Below, piece after piece: positions 52,093 through 61,510 of a stretch of 64,000 nucleotides of DNA. The stretch's first letter is position 1; each line of letters opens with the position of its first letter. The position numbers and the translations under genes are program-made. The stretch covers positions 2,046,001 to 2,110,000 of the forward strand of contig NZ_CP016094.1 in assembly GCF_001746835.1 (NCBI RefSeq). The letters are read 5' to 3'. This DNA comes from Lacunisphaera limnophila. GTDB lineage: Bacteria; Verrucomicrobiota; Verrucomicrobiia; Opitutales; Opitutaceae. The notes beneath the pieces were generated by a model that had not been told where the DNA came from, did not search any database, and saw nothing but the letters and a program-made list of their open reading frames with translations.

Positions 52093-52140
52093 GGGAGTGG
52101 AGGCCAGGGATGGGACGGGCGGCAGGGGGCACGCGACCGC

Positions 52141-52695
52141 TCAGGCCTTCGTGAGCGCGATCAGCTGTTTCTCCGCCTGCTCCAGGCCTTCTTCCATCTC
52201 GGCCTTCATGGCCTTCAGGTCCTCTTCCTTGTGTCCGGTGTTGTAGGATTGAGCGGCCTTCAGGACGAGAAGGGGATGGACGATCGTATGGATCGGATCG
52301 GTGAAGTGCTCGTTGTCCTCCTCCTTAATATTCAGGCCGATATCATGGTCGCCGGACTCGAAGTAGCCGAGGTCATGCCATTCGTGCTCCAGGTCATGGA
52401 AGGAGAGTTTGCGCATGGCGTCGACATGGTCGGTCACGGTCTTCAGAAGCTTGGCGCCCTCGGGGTGGGCCTTGGCGTATTCGGTGGCCAGCCAGACGGC
52501 GTCGGCGAGCATCACGTTGACCTGCTGCTCCACCGCGACGGCATCGACGTTCTTGGAAATGGCCATCTCGACGACTGCCTTGCCGGCCGCATGGTAGCTG
52601 CGGTAGTGGGATTCAACCTGGGGCTTGTCCACGGCAAGAGCCGGGATGGCGAAAGCGGCGAGGACCGCGACGAGCTTGATGAATGAATATTTCAT
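52141..52695 (-). CDS. Hypothetical secreted helical protein
   Basis: This 184-residue protein starts with a signal peptide (MKYSFIKLVAVLAAFAIPALA). The mature part is entirely helical by composition, rich in Lys, Glu, His and Ala. A dense His/acid region, SFHDLEHEWHDLGYFESGDHD, could bind metal; this is inference. It lies 48 bp before the chemoreceptor and 41 bp after the porin gene, so the three are probably one leftward operon. A soluble periplasmic ligand carrier or four-helix bundle sensor is possible. Confidence 0.65.
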   Translation of the reverse strand: MKYSFIKLVAVLAAFAIPALAVDKPQVESHYRSYHAAGKAVVEMAISKNVDAVAVEQQVNVMLADAVWLATEYAKAHPEGAKLLKTVTDHVDAMRKLSFHDLEHEWHDLGYFESGDHDIGLNIKEEDNEHFTDPIHTIVHPLLVLKAAQSYNTGHKEEDLKAMKAEMEEGLEQAEKQLIALTKA

Positions 52696-52736
52696 GGGGG
52701 ATTCAGAGGGGAAACGGGAGGGCGGGATGGGGTTGA

Positions 52737-53954
52737 TCAGTAGCTGGCATTAAGGCGCAGGAGAAAGACGCAGGCATCTTTCTGGGCGATGCTGCCGCCG
52801 GGATGCCGGATGAACTGGAAGTCGGGTTGGACGCTGAGGTGCTCGTTCACGATGAACGTGTAGCTGGCTTCGATGACCTGCTCGAAGTCGGGAGCCGGGC
52901 TGGCGGGATCGGTCAGGCGGGCGTGGTCGGCGAAAGCCCCGCTGAAGCGGCCATGGGCGAGGCCCAGGGCGATGACGTCATCGGGCCGCCCGGGGATTGG
53001 CCCGGTCCAGCCGAGGCCGGCGTCAACGGCCCAGCCGAGGGCGTTGCGGTTGGCGGGCGATAAGCCGCCGCGGGCAAAGATCTCCACATTGCCTGCCGCG
53101 CCGGCCTCGCCGGCGAGGGTGTGCTCGATCGCGGCGTAGGCGCCGTGGTTGGAAGTGTATTCCCGCGGGTCATTGCCGGAGGTGGCGTAAGGCTGGCCCG
53201 TGGCGTCGTCGCGGACATCCGCAAAGGTGGCGGTGTGGAACCAGGCCCCGGCCTTGTATCGGGTGGACCCGCCAGCCGGGGCGAAGGTGCCCTCCGTGAT
53301 CAGGAACCAGCCCTGAGCGCCACCCACTTGGTAGTGGAGTCCGTGGCGGGTTACGGCCGGGTCGCCGGTGGGGGAATCAAAGGAGTCGCCGTCGTAGAGG
53401 CCGACGCGCCAGGCGGCGGTCTCGCCCCAGGTGTGCTCGTAGCGGATGCCGGGGGTGGCGACAAAAAAGGCCGGACCGGTGTTGACCGTGTTGGCGGAAA
53501 GGAACGGCGGCCAACCGAAGGCGCTGTTGAAGAAATTTCCGCCGCCCTCGGTGCCGGCGAACTCCTCATCGGCCAGCAGGGCGCCGCCGCGCAGCGACCA
53601 GCTCTGGCCCTTGGCCTCCAGCCACCAGGAGTAGAGACGTACGCTCCGGTAGCCCTCCATGTTGCTGGCGGCAAAAAAATCCCCGAGGAAGCGCTCGGTC
53701 GGGCCTTTGCCGCTGAGGGCGAGGGCGCTGACGTACCCGCCCCACTGGATATCCTCGGGCGAGTTCCTCGGTGACTCCCACCCGGAATAAACCAGGGCGA
53801 GGGCCTGGAGGGATTCGCCGCGCTGGGCCCCGCCGCGGATGCCCGCGGCAGCTTCCAGCGTGAGATCGATCCCGCTACCGGCGTAGCCCGGGGTGGTCGG
53901 CCCAAGCAGCGACAGCGCAAGCGCCGCCAGCAAAAGCGTGAATTTTGCGGTCAT
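52737..53954 (-). CDS. OprB-type carbohydrate porin
   Basis: This 405-residue outer-membrane protein has a signal peptide (MTAKFTLLLAALALSLLGPT...) and a mature chain rich in aromatic and Gly-containing strands. SGWESPRN, IRYEHTWGE, GLHYQVGGAQGWFLITEG and SVQPDFQFIRHPGG are typical of OprB porins, which admit glucose and related sugars. The last residues end in LNASY, an aromatic C-terminus for BamA recognition. The preferred start is MTAKF (53954) over MPSSRLPNL (53981). It is the first gene of the presumed porin-secreted protein-chemoreceptor unit. Confidence 0.88.
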   Translation of the reverse strand: MTAKFTLLLAALALSLLGPTTPGYAGSGIDLTLEAAAGIRGGAQRGESLQALALVYSGWESPRNSPEDIQWGGYVSALALSGKGPTERFLGDFFAASNMEGYRSVRLYSWWLEAKGQSWSLRGGALLADEEFAGTEGGGNFFNSAFGWPPFLSANTVNTGPAFFVATPGIRYEHTWGETAAWRVGLYDGDSFDSPTGDPAVTRHGLHYQVGGAQGWFLITEGTFAPAGGSTRYKAGAWFHTATFADVRDDATGQPYATSGNDPREYTSNHGAYAAIEHTLAGEAGAAGNVEIFARGGLSPANRNALGWAVDAGLGWTGPIPGRPDDVIALGLAHGRFSGAFADHARLTDPASPAPDFEQVIEASYTFIVNEHLSVQPDFQFIRHPGGSIAQKDACVFLLRLNASY

Positions 53955-54005
53955 AAGATTTGGCAATCTTGATGACGGCACCGCCTTCTAGGCGCTTTAG
54001 CTGTT

Positions 54006-54572
54006 TTACTTTGGCGCCAGCGCTTGCACCGGGCGCCAGCACCAGTGCCAGGGTTCGTAATTGATGCCCTGGCGGTTGTTGCGAGGGTAGGTGAGGTGAA
54101 AACCGAAATTTGCTCCATTTCGCCTCATCCAGCGAAATTCCTTGGTGCGGGCGAAAGAGACCACCAGTCCGAGGTGGCCAGGCGCGCCGAGATCGAGGGC
54201 GCGACCGGTGTGATGCTCGCTGCACCCGGGGATCGCGCTCACGCGCAGGATGGCGTCGATCGACTGTCCGGCCGCGAGCTTGTGGCGGATAATCAGGGTC
54301 TGTCGCGCCACGCTGCGGTAGGCGGAAAGGGGAATCAGGGTGACGCCGTCGTCGGTGGCCGCCGTCTGCATCCGGCGCCAGGCGTGGGCCGCCGCCGGGG
54401 TGAGCCGCAGGATCCGTCCGTCGTCGGCCGCGCGGCCGATGCAGACGAGGCGTCTGGCCTCGGGGTGAAGTCGTGACAAAGCGCGCGTCGCCACGTCGGC
54501 CGGAATGCCGAGCCGGGCCCAGCGCACGCGCCAGGTCGCGGCGCCCCGGGCCGATTCAGGCCTTGAGGGCAT
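54006..54572 (-). CDS. D-alanyl-D-alanine carboxypeptidase (VanY/M15B family)
   Basis: This 188-residue zinc peptidase probably trims D-Ala from peptidoglycan stem peptides. The zinc site motifs of the M15B family are visible: SEHHTGRALDLG (His and Asp ligands) and EPWHWCW (Glu base and His ligand). A conserved SAYRSVARQ segment precedes them. There is no clear signal peptide in this frame, so export is uncertain; the N-terminus is Arg-rich. Its start overlaps the end of the upstream dehydrogenase gene by 17 bp. Confidence 0.85.
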   Translation of the reverse strand: MPSRPESARGAATWRVRWARLGIPADVATRALSRLHPEARRLVCIGRAADDGRILRLTPAAAHAWRRMQTAATDDGVTLIPLSAYRSVARQTLIIRHKLAAGQSIDAILRVSAIPGCSEHHTGRALDLGAPGHLGLVVSFARTKEFRWMRRNGANFGFHLTYPRNNRQGINYEPWHWCWRPVQALAPK

Positions 54573-55545
54573 GGGGACAGGGCCGGCCGGCGGCGAAGTC
54601 GTCGAGATTGCCCAGCGTCGTGGCGGCGATGGCGGTGACGGCCTCGCGAGTGAAGAACGCCTGATGGCTGGTCACAAGCACGTTGGGGAAGGAGAGCAGG
54701 CGCGCGAGCTGGTCGTCGGCAAGGATGTCACCGGAGAGGTCCTCATAGAACACGCCCTCCTCCTCCTCGTACACATCGAGGGCGAGGGCCCCGAGCCGGC
54801 CGGATTTCAGGGCGTCGATCACCGCGCCGGTATCGATCAGCGGGCCGCGGCTGGTGTTCACGATGTAGACCCCGTCGCGCATCTGCGCGAGCGCCCCGGC
54901 CCCGATGAGGTGCTGCGTCTGCGGCGTCAGCGGGCAATGGAGGCTGATGAGGTCGCTCTCGGCGTAGAGCCGTTCCAGCGTGGTGTATTCGACCCCCAGC
55001 GCCTCGGCCGCGGGCTGGCGGGTGACGTCGAACGCCAGCACCCGGCAGCCGAAGCCGCGCATGATCTGGGCGAAGCAGAGGCCGATCTTGCCGGTGCCGA
55101 TGACGCCGACGGTTTTGCCGTGCACGTCGAACCCCAGCAGGCCGTCGAGGGAAAAGTTGCCGTCCCGGACCCGGTTGTAGGCCCGGTGAATCCGGCGGTT
55201 CAGCGTCAGGAACAAGGCGACGGCGTGTTCGGCCACTCCATGGGGCGAGTAGGCCGGCACACGGGCGACCGTGATGCCCAGGCGGGCGGCGGCGGCGAGG
55301 TCGACGTTGTTGAACCCGGCGCAGCGCAGCGCGAGGTGTTTCACACCGAGGCCGGCAAAGGTGGCGAGCACGGCCGCGTCGGCATGGTCGTGGACGAAAA
55401 GGCAGGCGGCCTGGGCCCCGGCGGCGAGGGTGGCGGTTTCCGGCAGCAGGCGGGCTTCCAGATAGACCAGGTCATGGCGGCCGGCGTTGGCGGCATCCAG
55501 AAACTGGCGGTCGTGCGGCTTGGTGCTGAAAACGACGACGCGCAT
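54556..55545 (-). CDS. D-2-hydroxyacid dehydrogenase (LdhA-like D-lactate dehydrogenase)
   Basis: This 329-residue NAD-dependent oxidoreductase probably interconverts pyruvate and D-lactate. It has the Rossmann motif VGVIGTGKIGL (about 148-158), the catalytic Arg in NTSRGPLID, and the Glu/His pair in YEEEEG and TSHQAFFTREA. These details match the LdhA clade rather than 3-phosphoglycerate dehydrogenase. The start at MRVVVFST is chosen; the frame extends far upstream in antisense to trxB. It overlaps the carboxypeptidase gene, and D-lactate metabolism and cell-wall trimming may merely share transcription. Confidence 0.9.
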   Translation of the reverse strand: MRVVVFSTKPHDRQFLDAANAGRHDLVYLEARLLPETATLAAGAQAACLFVHDHADAAVLATFAGLGVKHLALRCAGFNNVDLAAAARLGITVARVPAYSPHGVAEHAVALFLTLNRRIHRAYNRVRDGNFSLDGLLGFDVHGKTVGVIGTGKIGLCFAQIMRGFGCRVLAFDVTRQPAAEALGVEYTTLERLYAESDLISLHCPLTPQTQHLIGAGALAQMRDGVYIVNTSRGPLIDTGAVIDALKSGRLGALALDVYEEEEGVFYEDLSGDILADDQLARLLSFPNVLVTSHQAFFTREAVTAIAATTLGNLDDFAAGRPCPHALKA

Positions 55546-55559
55546 GCCGCAAGGTGCGC

Positions 55560-56504
55560 TCAACCGCCCTTTTCCGCAAGCCAGCGCTCGGCCTCGATGG
55601 CGGCCTGGCAACCCATGCCCGCGGCGGTGATCGCCTGACGGTAGTGGTGGTCGGCGCAATCGCCGGCGACGTAGACGCCGGGCGTCTTGGTCTTCACCTG
55701 GCTGTGGCCCACTGGCACGAAATAACCCTGGTCGTCGGTGTCCACCGCGTCCTTGAACGGCGCGGTGTTGGGCACGTGGCCGATGGCGACGAAGATGCCC
55801 TTCACCGGCAGCACGCTCTCGGCGCCGGTCTTGACGTTCTTGATCTTCAGGCCGCTCACGGCGCCCTGCTCGACGCCCTCGACGGCGACCGGCACGCTGT
55901 CCCAGACGCACTGGATCTTCTCATGCGAGGTGGCGCGATCGGCCATGATCTTGGAGGCGCGGAGCGAGTCGCGGCGGTGGACGAGGTAAACCTTGCTGGC
56001 GAAGCGGGTGAGAAACAGGGCCTCCTCGGCCGCGCTGTCACCGCCGCCGATGACGGCGACCTCCATCTTGCGGTAGAACGCGCCGTCGCAGGTCGCGCAG
56101 GTGGTCACGCCCTTGCCGCCGTAGAGTTCCTTCTCGCCGGGGACGCCGGTCAGGCGCGGGGAGGCGCCGGTGGCGACGATCACGATCTTCGCCTTGATCT
56201 CACGGTCGGCGAGCTTGAGCGTGTAGGGCCAGGCCGAGGTGTCGAGGCCGGTGACGGTGCCGCTCTCGTAGCGGGTGCCGAACTTCGCCGCCTGCTGGCG
56301 CAGGTTCTGCATGAGCTGGTAACCGTCGATGCCCTCGGGGAAGCCGGGGAAATTCTCGACCTCGGAGGTCGTGGTCAGCTGCCCGCCGGGCAGCACGCCC
56401 TCGAGCACGAGGGGCTGCAGGTTGGCGCGACCAGTGTAGATGGCGGCGGTGAGACCGGCGCAGCCGGTGCCGACGATGACGACGTTTTCAACTTGGGCGG
56501 ACAT
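55560..56504 (-). CDS. trxB: Thioredoxin reductase (TrxB)
   Basis: TrxB reduces thioredoxin with NADPH and FAD. The 314-residue protein has the FAD motif [10 protein letters not shown] (12-21; usually GSGPAGLTAA), the active-site disulfide CATC (Cys136 and Cys139), the NADPH motif [12 protein letters not shown] and the C-terminal [10 protein letters not shown]. The length is normal for the bacterial low-molecular-weight type. The start at MSAQVENV is preferred to an in-frame ATG 27 bp upstream. It ends 14 bp before the dehydrogenase start, and the two are probably co-transcribed. Confidence 0.95.
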   Translation of the reverse strand: MSAQVENVVIVGTGCAGLTAAIYTGRANLQPLVLEGVLPGGQLTTTSEVENFPGFPEGIDGYQLMQNLRQQAAKFGTRYESGTVTGLDTSAWPYTLKLADREIKAKIVIVATGASPRLTGVPGEKELYGGKGVTTCATCDGAFYRKMEVAVIGGGDSAAEEALFLTRFASKVYLVHRRDSLRASKIMADRATSHEKIQCVWDSVPVAVEGVEQGAVSGLKIKNVKTGAESVLPVKGIFVAIGHVPNTAPFKDAVDTDDQGYFVPVGHSQVKTKTPGVYVAGDCADHHYRQAITAAGMGCQAAIEAERWLAEKGG

Positions 56505-56647
56505 GGGGGGACGAGAAACTGAGTCCAACATTCCGGCCGGTGCAACCCCGGAGATGCCCCGATGGGGGGCCGGACGCCGGCCGCCAGCGGGGGGCGGGGC
56601 GGGTTTTCGCCCTTGCCCCCAAGGCGGCGGTTTCCGGATATTTCCGC

Positions 56648-57784
56648 ATGCCGGATTACCTTTTTCGGGCCACGGATGCGTCGGGTAACGTGGTGGAGGA
56701 TCGCTTGGAGGCCGCGACGCTGGGCCAGGCCCGTTACATGCTCGAGTTGCGCGGGTTCAGCGCCATCGAGTTCTACAGCCCGGAAAACGTCGACGACATC
56801 CAACGGGCCTCGCTCTCGGGCACCGGCATCGATCCGGCGTTGCCCGGTGACGGGACCGCGGGGATCGAGATCGCGGCGCACCAGCGCAAGGGCGTCGCGG
56901 CGCAGTTGCTCTGGGCGTTGGGGCAGCATGCCTTCATCTTCGGGCCCTTGCTGCTTTGGAACTGGTTATCCTGGCGCGGGGACCGGCCCTTCGGCTGGGG
57001 CGACTGGCTGGGGTTTGTCGCCACGCCCCTCTACGCGGTGGTCTTTGGGCTGATGGTGCTGCCGCTGACGATCTTCACCATCATGTTGGAGGCCGCGGTG
57101 TGGTCGGACTGGCCGAAACAGCGGCGCTGCATCCGGCTGGCGCGACTGCTGCGGACGGTGATGCGCACGGGCATTCCGGAGAACGAACTGCTGTTCCGCG
57201 AGGCCAACGCGCGGGCGGCCGAGGGCGACCTGGCCGGCGCGCTGGCGCATGTGGCCCCCTTGCGCGGCCACCCGGACCTGGCCGAATACCTCTATCTCGG
57301 CCGGCTCTCGTCGGTTTACGAATACGCCGGCGACTTCACGGGCCAGCTGCGCTGTGTCGAGGAGGCGGTGGCGTTGAACCCGGACGGCACGGACGGCTGG
57401 ATCGACCTCGCCGCCGTGCGTATCCGGCAGTTTCGCGACGTGGCCGGGGCCCGGGCCGCGCTGGAAAGGATCGCCGACCGGGAGTTCCCCGAAATGGTCC
57501 GCGCCGTGTACCTGCTCACGCAGGGGGCCGTGGCCGTCGAGGCGGCCGAGCCGGCCGCGGCGGAAAAGGCGCTGGTCGAGTCCCAGCAGCTCCTGGCCAA
57601 GTTCGGCCTCGCGCTGATCCAGGCCTTCGAGGCCGAGTTGCAGGCCTATCTGGCGCTGGCCCGGGCCGCGCAAGGGCGGGGGGCGGAGTCGCGGGCCGAC
57701 TACGCCCGGGTGCGCCCGATGCTGCTGGCCGGCAAGCGGCACACCCTGGTCGCCCGCGCGGACGCCGCCCTGGCCGCGGCCTGA
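56648..57784 (+). CDS. Membrane protein with GspF-N-like head, two transmembrane helices and TPR-like tail
   Basis: I do not recognise this 378-residue protein as one known family. The first about 45 residues ([19 protein letters not shown] and on) look like the N-terminal domain of type II secretion/type IV pilus platform proteins (GspF/PilC). Two hydrophobic helices follow (about 86-107 and 120-145). The remainder, after about residue 165, is built of Ala-rich helical pairs of TPR type. Thus it could be a protein-interaction scaffold at the inner membrane. There are no secretion genes nearby. It is divergent from trxB. Confidence 0.65.
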   Translation: MPDYLFRATDASGNVVEDRLEAATLGQARYMLELRGFSAIEFYSPENVDDIQRASLSGTGIDPALPGDGTAGIEIAAHQRKGVAAQLLWALGQHAFIFGPLLLWNWLSWRGDRPFGWGDWLGFVATPLYAVVFGLMVLPLTIFTIMLEAAVWSDWPKQRRCIRLARLLRTVMRTGIPENELLFREANARAAEGDLAGALAHVAPLRGHPDLAEYLYLGRLSSVYEYAGDFTGQLRCVEEAVALNPDGTDGWIDLAAVRIRQFRDVAGARAALERIADREFPEMVRAVYLLTQGAVAVEAAEPAAAEKALVESQQLLAKFGLALIQAFEAELQAYLALARAAQGRGAESRADYARVRPMLLAGKRHTLVARADAALAAA

Positions 57785-57841
57785 ACGAAGGTCCGGACCG
57801 GGCTTGCGCTGGACCGGCAGTTGGCTGAGGGTGCCCCCGCC

Positions 57842-59911
57842 TTGTCCACGCCCACGCCCGCCTCCACGAAAGTCTATTCCCACGAACCGGTCTGGGACGC
57901 GAAGCGCTGGCTACCCACCACGGCCGACGAGGTCGCCGCGCGCGGCTGGGATTACATCGACGTCATCATCATCTCGGGTGACGCCTACGTGGACCACCCG
58001 GCCTTCGGCACCGCCGTCATCGGCCGCCTGCTCGAGTCCGAGGGCCTGCGCGTGGCGATCATCCCGCAGCCCAACTGGCGGGACGACCTGCGCGACTTCA
58101 AGAAGCTCGGCGCGCCGCGACTGTTCTTCGGTGTCACGGCCGGCTGCATGGACTCGATGGTCAACCGCTACACCGCGGCCAAGAAACTGCGCAGCGAGGA
58201 CGCCTACACCCCCGGTGGCGAGCACGGTTACCGTCCGGACTACGCGACCACCGTCTACACGCAGTGCCTGAAAAAGCTTTTCCCGGAGGTGCCGGTGATG
58301 ATCGGCGGCATCGAGGCGAGCCTGCGGCGGGTGACGCATTACGATTACTGGTCCGACACGTTGAAGCCTTCGATCCTGGCGGAGAGCGGCGCCGACCTGC
58401 TGGTGTACGGCATGGGCGAGCTGCCGCTGCGCGAGGCCGTGCGCCTGTTGAAGCGCGGCGTGCCCTTCGCCTCGCTGCGCACGATCCCGCAGACGGCGGT
58501 GCTCCTGCCGCCCGGGGCCAAGGCGCCGAAGAACGAGAACTGGGATGACTTCACGCTCCACTCGCACGAGGAGTGCGGCCGCGACCGCACGCTCTACGCG
58601 AAGAATTTCAAGGACATCGAGACCGAGTCGAACCGAGTGAAGGCCCGCCGCCTGATGCAGCCCACGGGCGAGCGCCTGCTCGTGGTCAATCCGCCGTTCC
58701 CCACCATGAGCGAGGCGCAGATCGACACCAGTTTCGACCTGCCCTACACGCGACTCCCACACCCGAAGTACCGGAAGCGCGGGCCGATCCCGGCCTACGA
58801 GATGATCAAGCACTCGATCAACATGCACCGCGGGTGCTTCGGCGGCTGCAGCTTCTGCACGATCTCGGCGCACCAGGGCAAGTTCGTCGCCAGCCGCAGC
58901 AAGGAATCCATCCTGCGCGAGGTCGAGACGATCAAGCAGATGCCTGATTTTCGCGGCACCATCAGCGACCTCGGCGGGCCTTCGGCCAACATGTACAAGA
59001 TGAAGGGCAAGGAGCAGTGGATCTGCGACGAGTGCGTCCGTCCCAGCTGCATCTGGCCCGACGTGTGCCGCAACCTCGACACCGACCACACCGCGCTCCT
59101 CGACATCTACAAGAGCGTGCGCGAGACCGAGGGCGTGAACCACGCGTTCGTCACCAGCGGCATCCGCTACGACCTGTTCCTGCACGACAAGGGTGTGTCG
59201 CCCGAGGCCCAGGCCAGCCATGAGCGCTACGTGGACGAACTCGCGCAGCACCACGTCTCCGGCCGGCTGAAGGTCGCGCCCGAGCACACGAGCGACCATG
59301 TGCTGCGCATCATGCGCAAGCCGACCTTCGATCTCTTCTACAAGTTCAAGGAGAAGTTCGATCGCGCGGCGAAGAAGGCCGGCAAGGAGAAGACGCAGAT
59401 CATCCCGTATTTCATCAGCTCCCATCCCGGCTCGCGGCCGGAGGACATGGCCGAGCTGGCGCTCAAGACCAAGGATCTCGGGTTCCGCCTGGAGCAGGTG
59501 CAGGATTTCACCCCGACGCCGATGACAGTGGCCACCGAGATCTATGCCACCGGCGTGCACCCCTACAATGCCGAGGAGGTCTGTGTTGCCCGCACGCCCG
59601 AGGAAAAGCAGGAGCAGCGGAGTTTCTTTTTCTGGTACAAACCCGAGATGAAGTCGGCCCTGCGGAAATCCATGGCGCGGCTCGGTCTGGGCGCGATGGC
59701 CGCGCGCCTGCTCGATGGCAAACAGCAGACCGTCGACGTCACGCCCCCGCCGCACATCACGCCGTGCGGCATGCAGGCGCCCGGCGCCCGGCTGGCCGCC
59801 GCCACCGCGCGGCCGCCCCGCCCGAAAAAGCCTTCGCACCTGGACGCCATGCTGCGCGAGGCCGGCGTGAAGGTGGCCGCGCCCGCGAAGGACCGCGCCC
59901 CGCGCCCCTAG
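57842..59911 (+). CDS. YgiQ family radical SAM protein
   Basis: The protein has about 690 residues. The N-terminal domain with GWDYIDVIIISGDAYVDHP is typical of YgiQ. The radical SAM cluster motif CFGGCSFC (Cys332, Cys336, Cys339) has the CxxxCxxC spacing and is followed by the conserved ISAHQGK. A second Cys group (CDECVRPSC and WPDVC) is also present. The biochemical role of YgiQ is not established. There is no ATG near the N-terminus; TTG at 57842 (with GAGG 11 bp before) or TTG at 57821 must be used. The last about 60 residues are a basic Pro/Ala-rich tail. Confidence 0.9.
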   Translation: MSTPTPASTKVYSHEPVWDAKRWLPTTADEVAARGWDYIDVIIISGDAYVDHPAFGTAVIGRLLESEGLRVAIIPQPNWRDDLRDFKKLGAPRLFFGVTAGCMDSMVNRYTAAKKLRSEDAYTPGGEHGYRPDYATTVYTQCLKKLFPEVPVMIGGIEASLRRVTHYDYWSDTLKPSILAESGADLLVYGMGELPLREAVRLLKRGVPFASLRTIPQTAVLLPPGAKAPKNENWDDFTLHSHEECGRDRTLYAKNFKDIETESNRVKARRLMQPTGERLLVVNPPFPTMSEAQIDTSFDLPYTRLPHPKYRKRGPIPAYEMIKHSINMHRGCFGGCSFCTISAHQGKFVASRSKESILREVETIKQMPDFRGTISDLGGPSANMYKMKGKEQWICDECVRPSCIWPDVCRNLDTDHTALLDIYKSVRETEGVNHAFVTSGIRYDLFLHDKGVSPEAQASHERYVDELAQHHVSGRLKVAPEHTSDHVLRIMRKPTFDLFYKFKEKFDRAAKKAGKEKTQIIPYFISSHPGSRPEDMAELALKTKDLGFRLEQVQDFTPTPMTVATEIYATGVHPYNAEEVCVARTPEEKQEQRSFFFWYKPEMKSALRKSMARLGLGAMAARLLDGKQQTVDVTPPPHITPCGMQAPGARLAAATARPPRPKKPSHLDAMLREAGVKVAAPAKDRAPRP

Positions 59912-60096
59912 GGACGGGAACACGACGGTAGACGCCGGCGGCACCGGAATTCTTCCCGGTTCCGGCCGATGCTCGGGCCTTGCTGCCGCCCCAACATCAT
60001 GCATGGATCACCCCACCCACCGGGCGGTCCCGATCCGACTTTCTGGGCTCAAGCCGGACCGGCCCTGCGCCGATAACGGGAAGGACCATTCATTCG

Positions 60097-60846
60097 ATGC
60101 TGTTTTTCAAAAAGATCCTGGAATCCAAAAAACCCGAGGCGCCGACCGACCGTCGGGTCGCCGCGCGTTACGCGGTGTTGCCCGGATTCCCGCTGAAGAC
60201 GGTGCTCAACATCGCCGGCCGCGATGACCTCGGCGAGCTGCTCAAGGGCGAAGGCATGGACTGGACGGGCAAGCTGATCAACCTTTCCGCGACCGGAGCG
60301 CGCGTGCAGATGCCGCGCACGATGCTGGCGCAGCGCGGGGATCCCTGCCGGCTGAAACTCGACATGCAGGGCTACGAACTGGTCGTGCCCGGCACCATCG
60401 CGCACGTGACCGAGCGCCGGGATTCCCTCGTGTTCGGCCTGACCCTCAATCTCGCGGCCTCCGGCACGGCCGCCGCCTTCCGTCAATTGGTGGAGCTGGT
60501 CGCGCTCGGTTCCACGCTCAAGCAGGTCAAGCCGCTCCAGCCCGACGAGTCCGGCTACATGGCCGAGCAGTATGCCGGCGAGCCCGAGTCGCGCCTCATC
60601 GTGTGGCGCCAGCTGGCCGGCCGCGAGGTGGCCGCCTTTGAATTCCAGCTCAAGGACTGCGTGGTGCGCGGACTGGCCGGTCGCGCCGGCCTGGAGTGTT
60701 TCACCGGCACGGAGGGCGCCACCCGGCGGCCCGCCTCGGGCGTGCGGGGCGAGGAGATCCTCCGGCTCTACCAATGGGTCGTGCTCAATCTCGCCCCGGA
60801 GCTGCCGACCGACGTGCGCACCTTTCTCCTCCAGCACGCCGCCTGA
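60097..60846 (+). CDS. PilZ domain-containing protein (putative c-di-GMP effector)
   Basis: This 249-residue protein carries an N-terminal PilZ domain. Both parts of the cyclic-di-GMP site are visible: the RRxxxR motif (Arg19, Arg20, Arg24) and NLSATG (62-67), matching (D/N)xSxxG. The strands GDPCRLKLDMQG and LVFGLTLNLAAS complete the barrel. The C-terminal half (about 150-249) is helical and unknown. It lies by itself between ygiQ and a leftward membrane protein. Binding is inferred from the motif; the target process is unknown. Confidence 0.8.
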   Translation: MLFFKKILESKKPEAPTDRRVAARYAVLPGFPLKTVLNIAGRDDLGELLKGEGMDWTGKLINLSATGARVQMPRTMLAQRGDPCRLKLDMQGYELVVPGTIAHVTERRDSLVFGLTLNLAASGTAAAFRQLVELVALGSTLKQVKPLQPDESGYMAEQYAGEPESRLIVWRQLAGREVAAFEFQLKDCVVRGLAGRAGLECFTGTEGATRRPASGVRGEEILRLYQWVVLNLAPELPTDVRTFLLQHAA

Positions 60847-60863
60847 GGGGCGGCGGGACCGGC

Positions 60864-61289
60864 TCAGGCCGGCGGCTTGGCCGGCGTCACGCGCACGGCG
60901 GTCCGGTGGGCGGCGATCTGTTTTTCGGCGCACACGGGGCAGATGCCGTGCGAAGTCTCGGTGGCGAGGTGGGAGCCGAAGTACTCCTCCATCGTCAGCC
61001 ACCCGCCATCCTTGCCGACCTTGCGGCACCAGCTGCAGACGAGGAGGAAGCCCTCGAGCTCATGCAGGCGGCGCAGCAGCCGCCGGGTGGCGAAATGCAC
61101 CCACAGCCAGATGGCGAGCACCACGGCGGTGCGCACCAGTACGCGGGACCAGAGAAATTCCTTCGGCTCGTGGTAGAGCAGGTGGGGCAGGGCGACGATC
61201 TCGGCCAGCCACGTGAGCAGGATGATGCACGTGAAGCCGATGGCCTCGTTGCGCAGGATCGTTGCGCCAATTTTGGTGAGACGGGGCAT
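60864..61289 (-). CDS. Small membrane protein with C-terminal zinc-ribbon-like domain (paralogue of the 45.1-kb gene)
   Basis: This 141-residue protein has two hydrophobic helices (about 13-33 and 46-66), an Arg-rich helix (RRLLRRLHELEG) and a tail with Cys pairs: CSWCRKVGKDGGW and SHGICPVCAEKQ. This tail matches the Cys-containing domain appended to many bacterial sensor proteins (C..C....G.W...E.Y...SHG.C..C). The organisation is the same as in the gene at 45101-45613. The preferred start is MPRLTKIG. It is convergent with the PilZ gene. Function unknown; zinc or redox sensing is plausible. Confidence 0.62.
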   Translation of the reverse strand: MPRLTKIGATILRNEAIGFTCIILLTWLAEIVALPHLLYHEPKEFLWSRVLVRTAVVLAIWLWVHFATRRLLRRLHELEGFLLVCSWCRKVGKDGGWLTMEEYFGSHLATETSHGICPVCAEKQIAAHRTAVRVTPAKPPA

Positions 61290-61510
61290 GGTGGGCAGGA
61301 CCACTGAGCTGTGCGGATCGTTGGGCTGTCAATGCTGGTCTCGAACCCCGGGGGCGAATTGTGTCCGTCCCTTCGTTCCGTCGCCGGATTTTCCCACGCG
61401 TGGGATGCGTGGATCGCACGGGCGGGAAAGCGCCCGGCGTCCGGCGCGGCAAAAGATGGTCCCGCCGAAAAAATCTGAAACTCTCCGCCTCCTGCGGAGT
61501 TCTTGAGCGC

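Noticed and set aside
57911-60004. Long minus-strand frame opposite the YgiQ gene
   Set aside because: Shadow of the radical SAM gene; Arg/Gly/Ala-rich product with no motifs.
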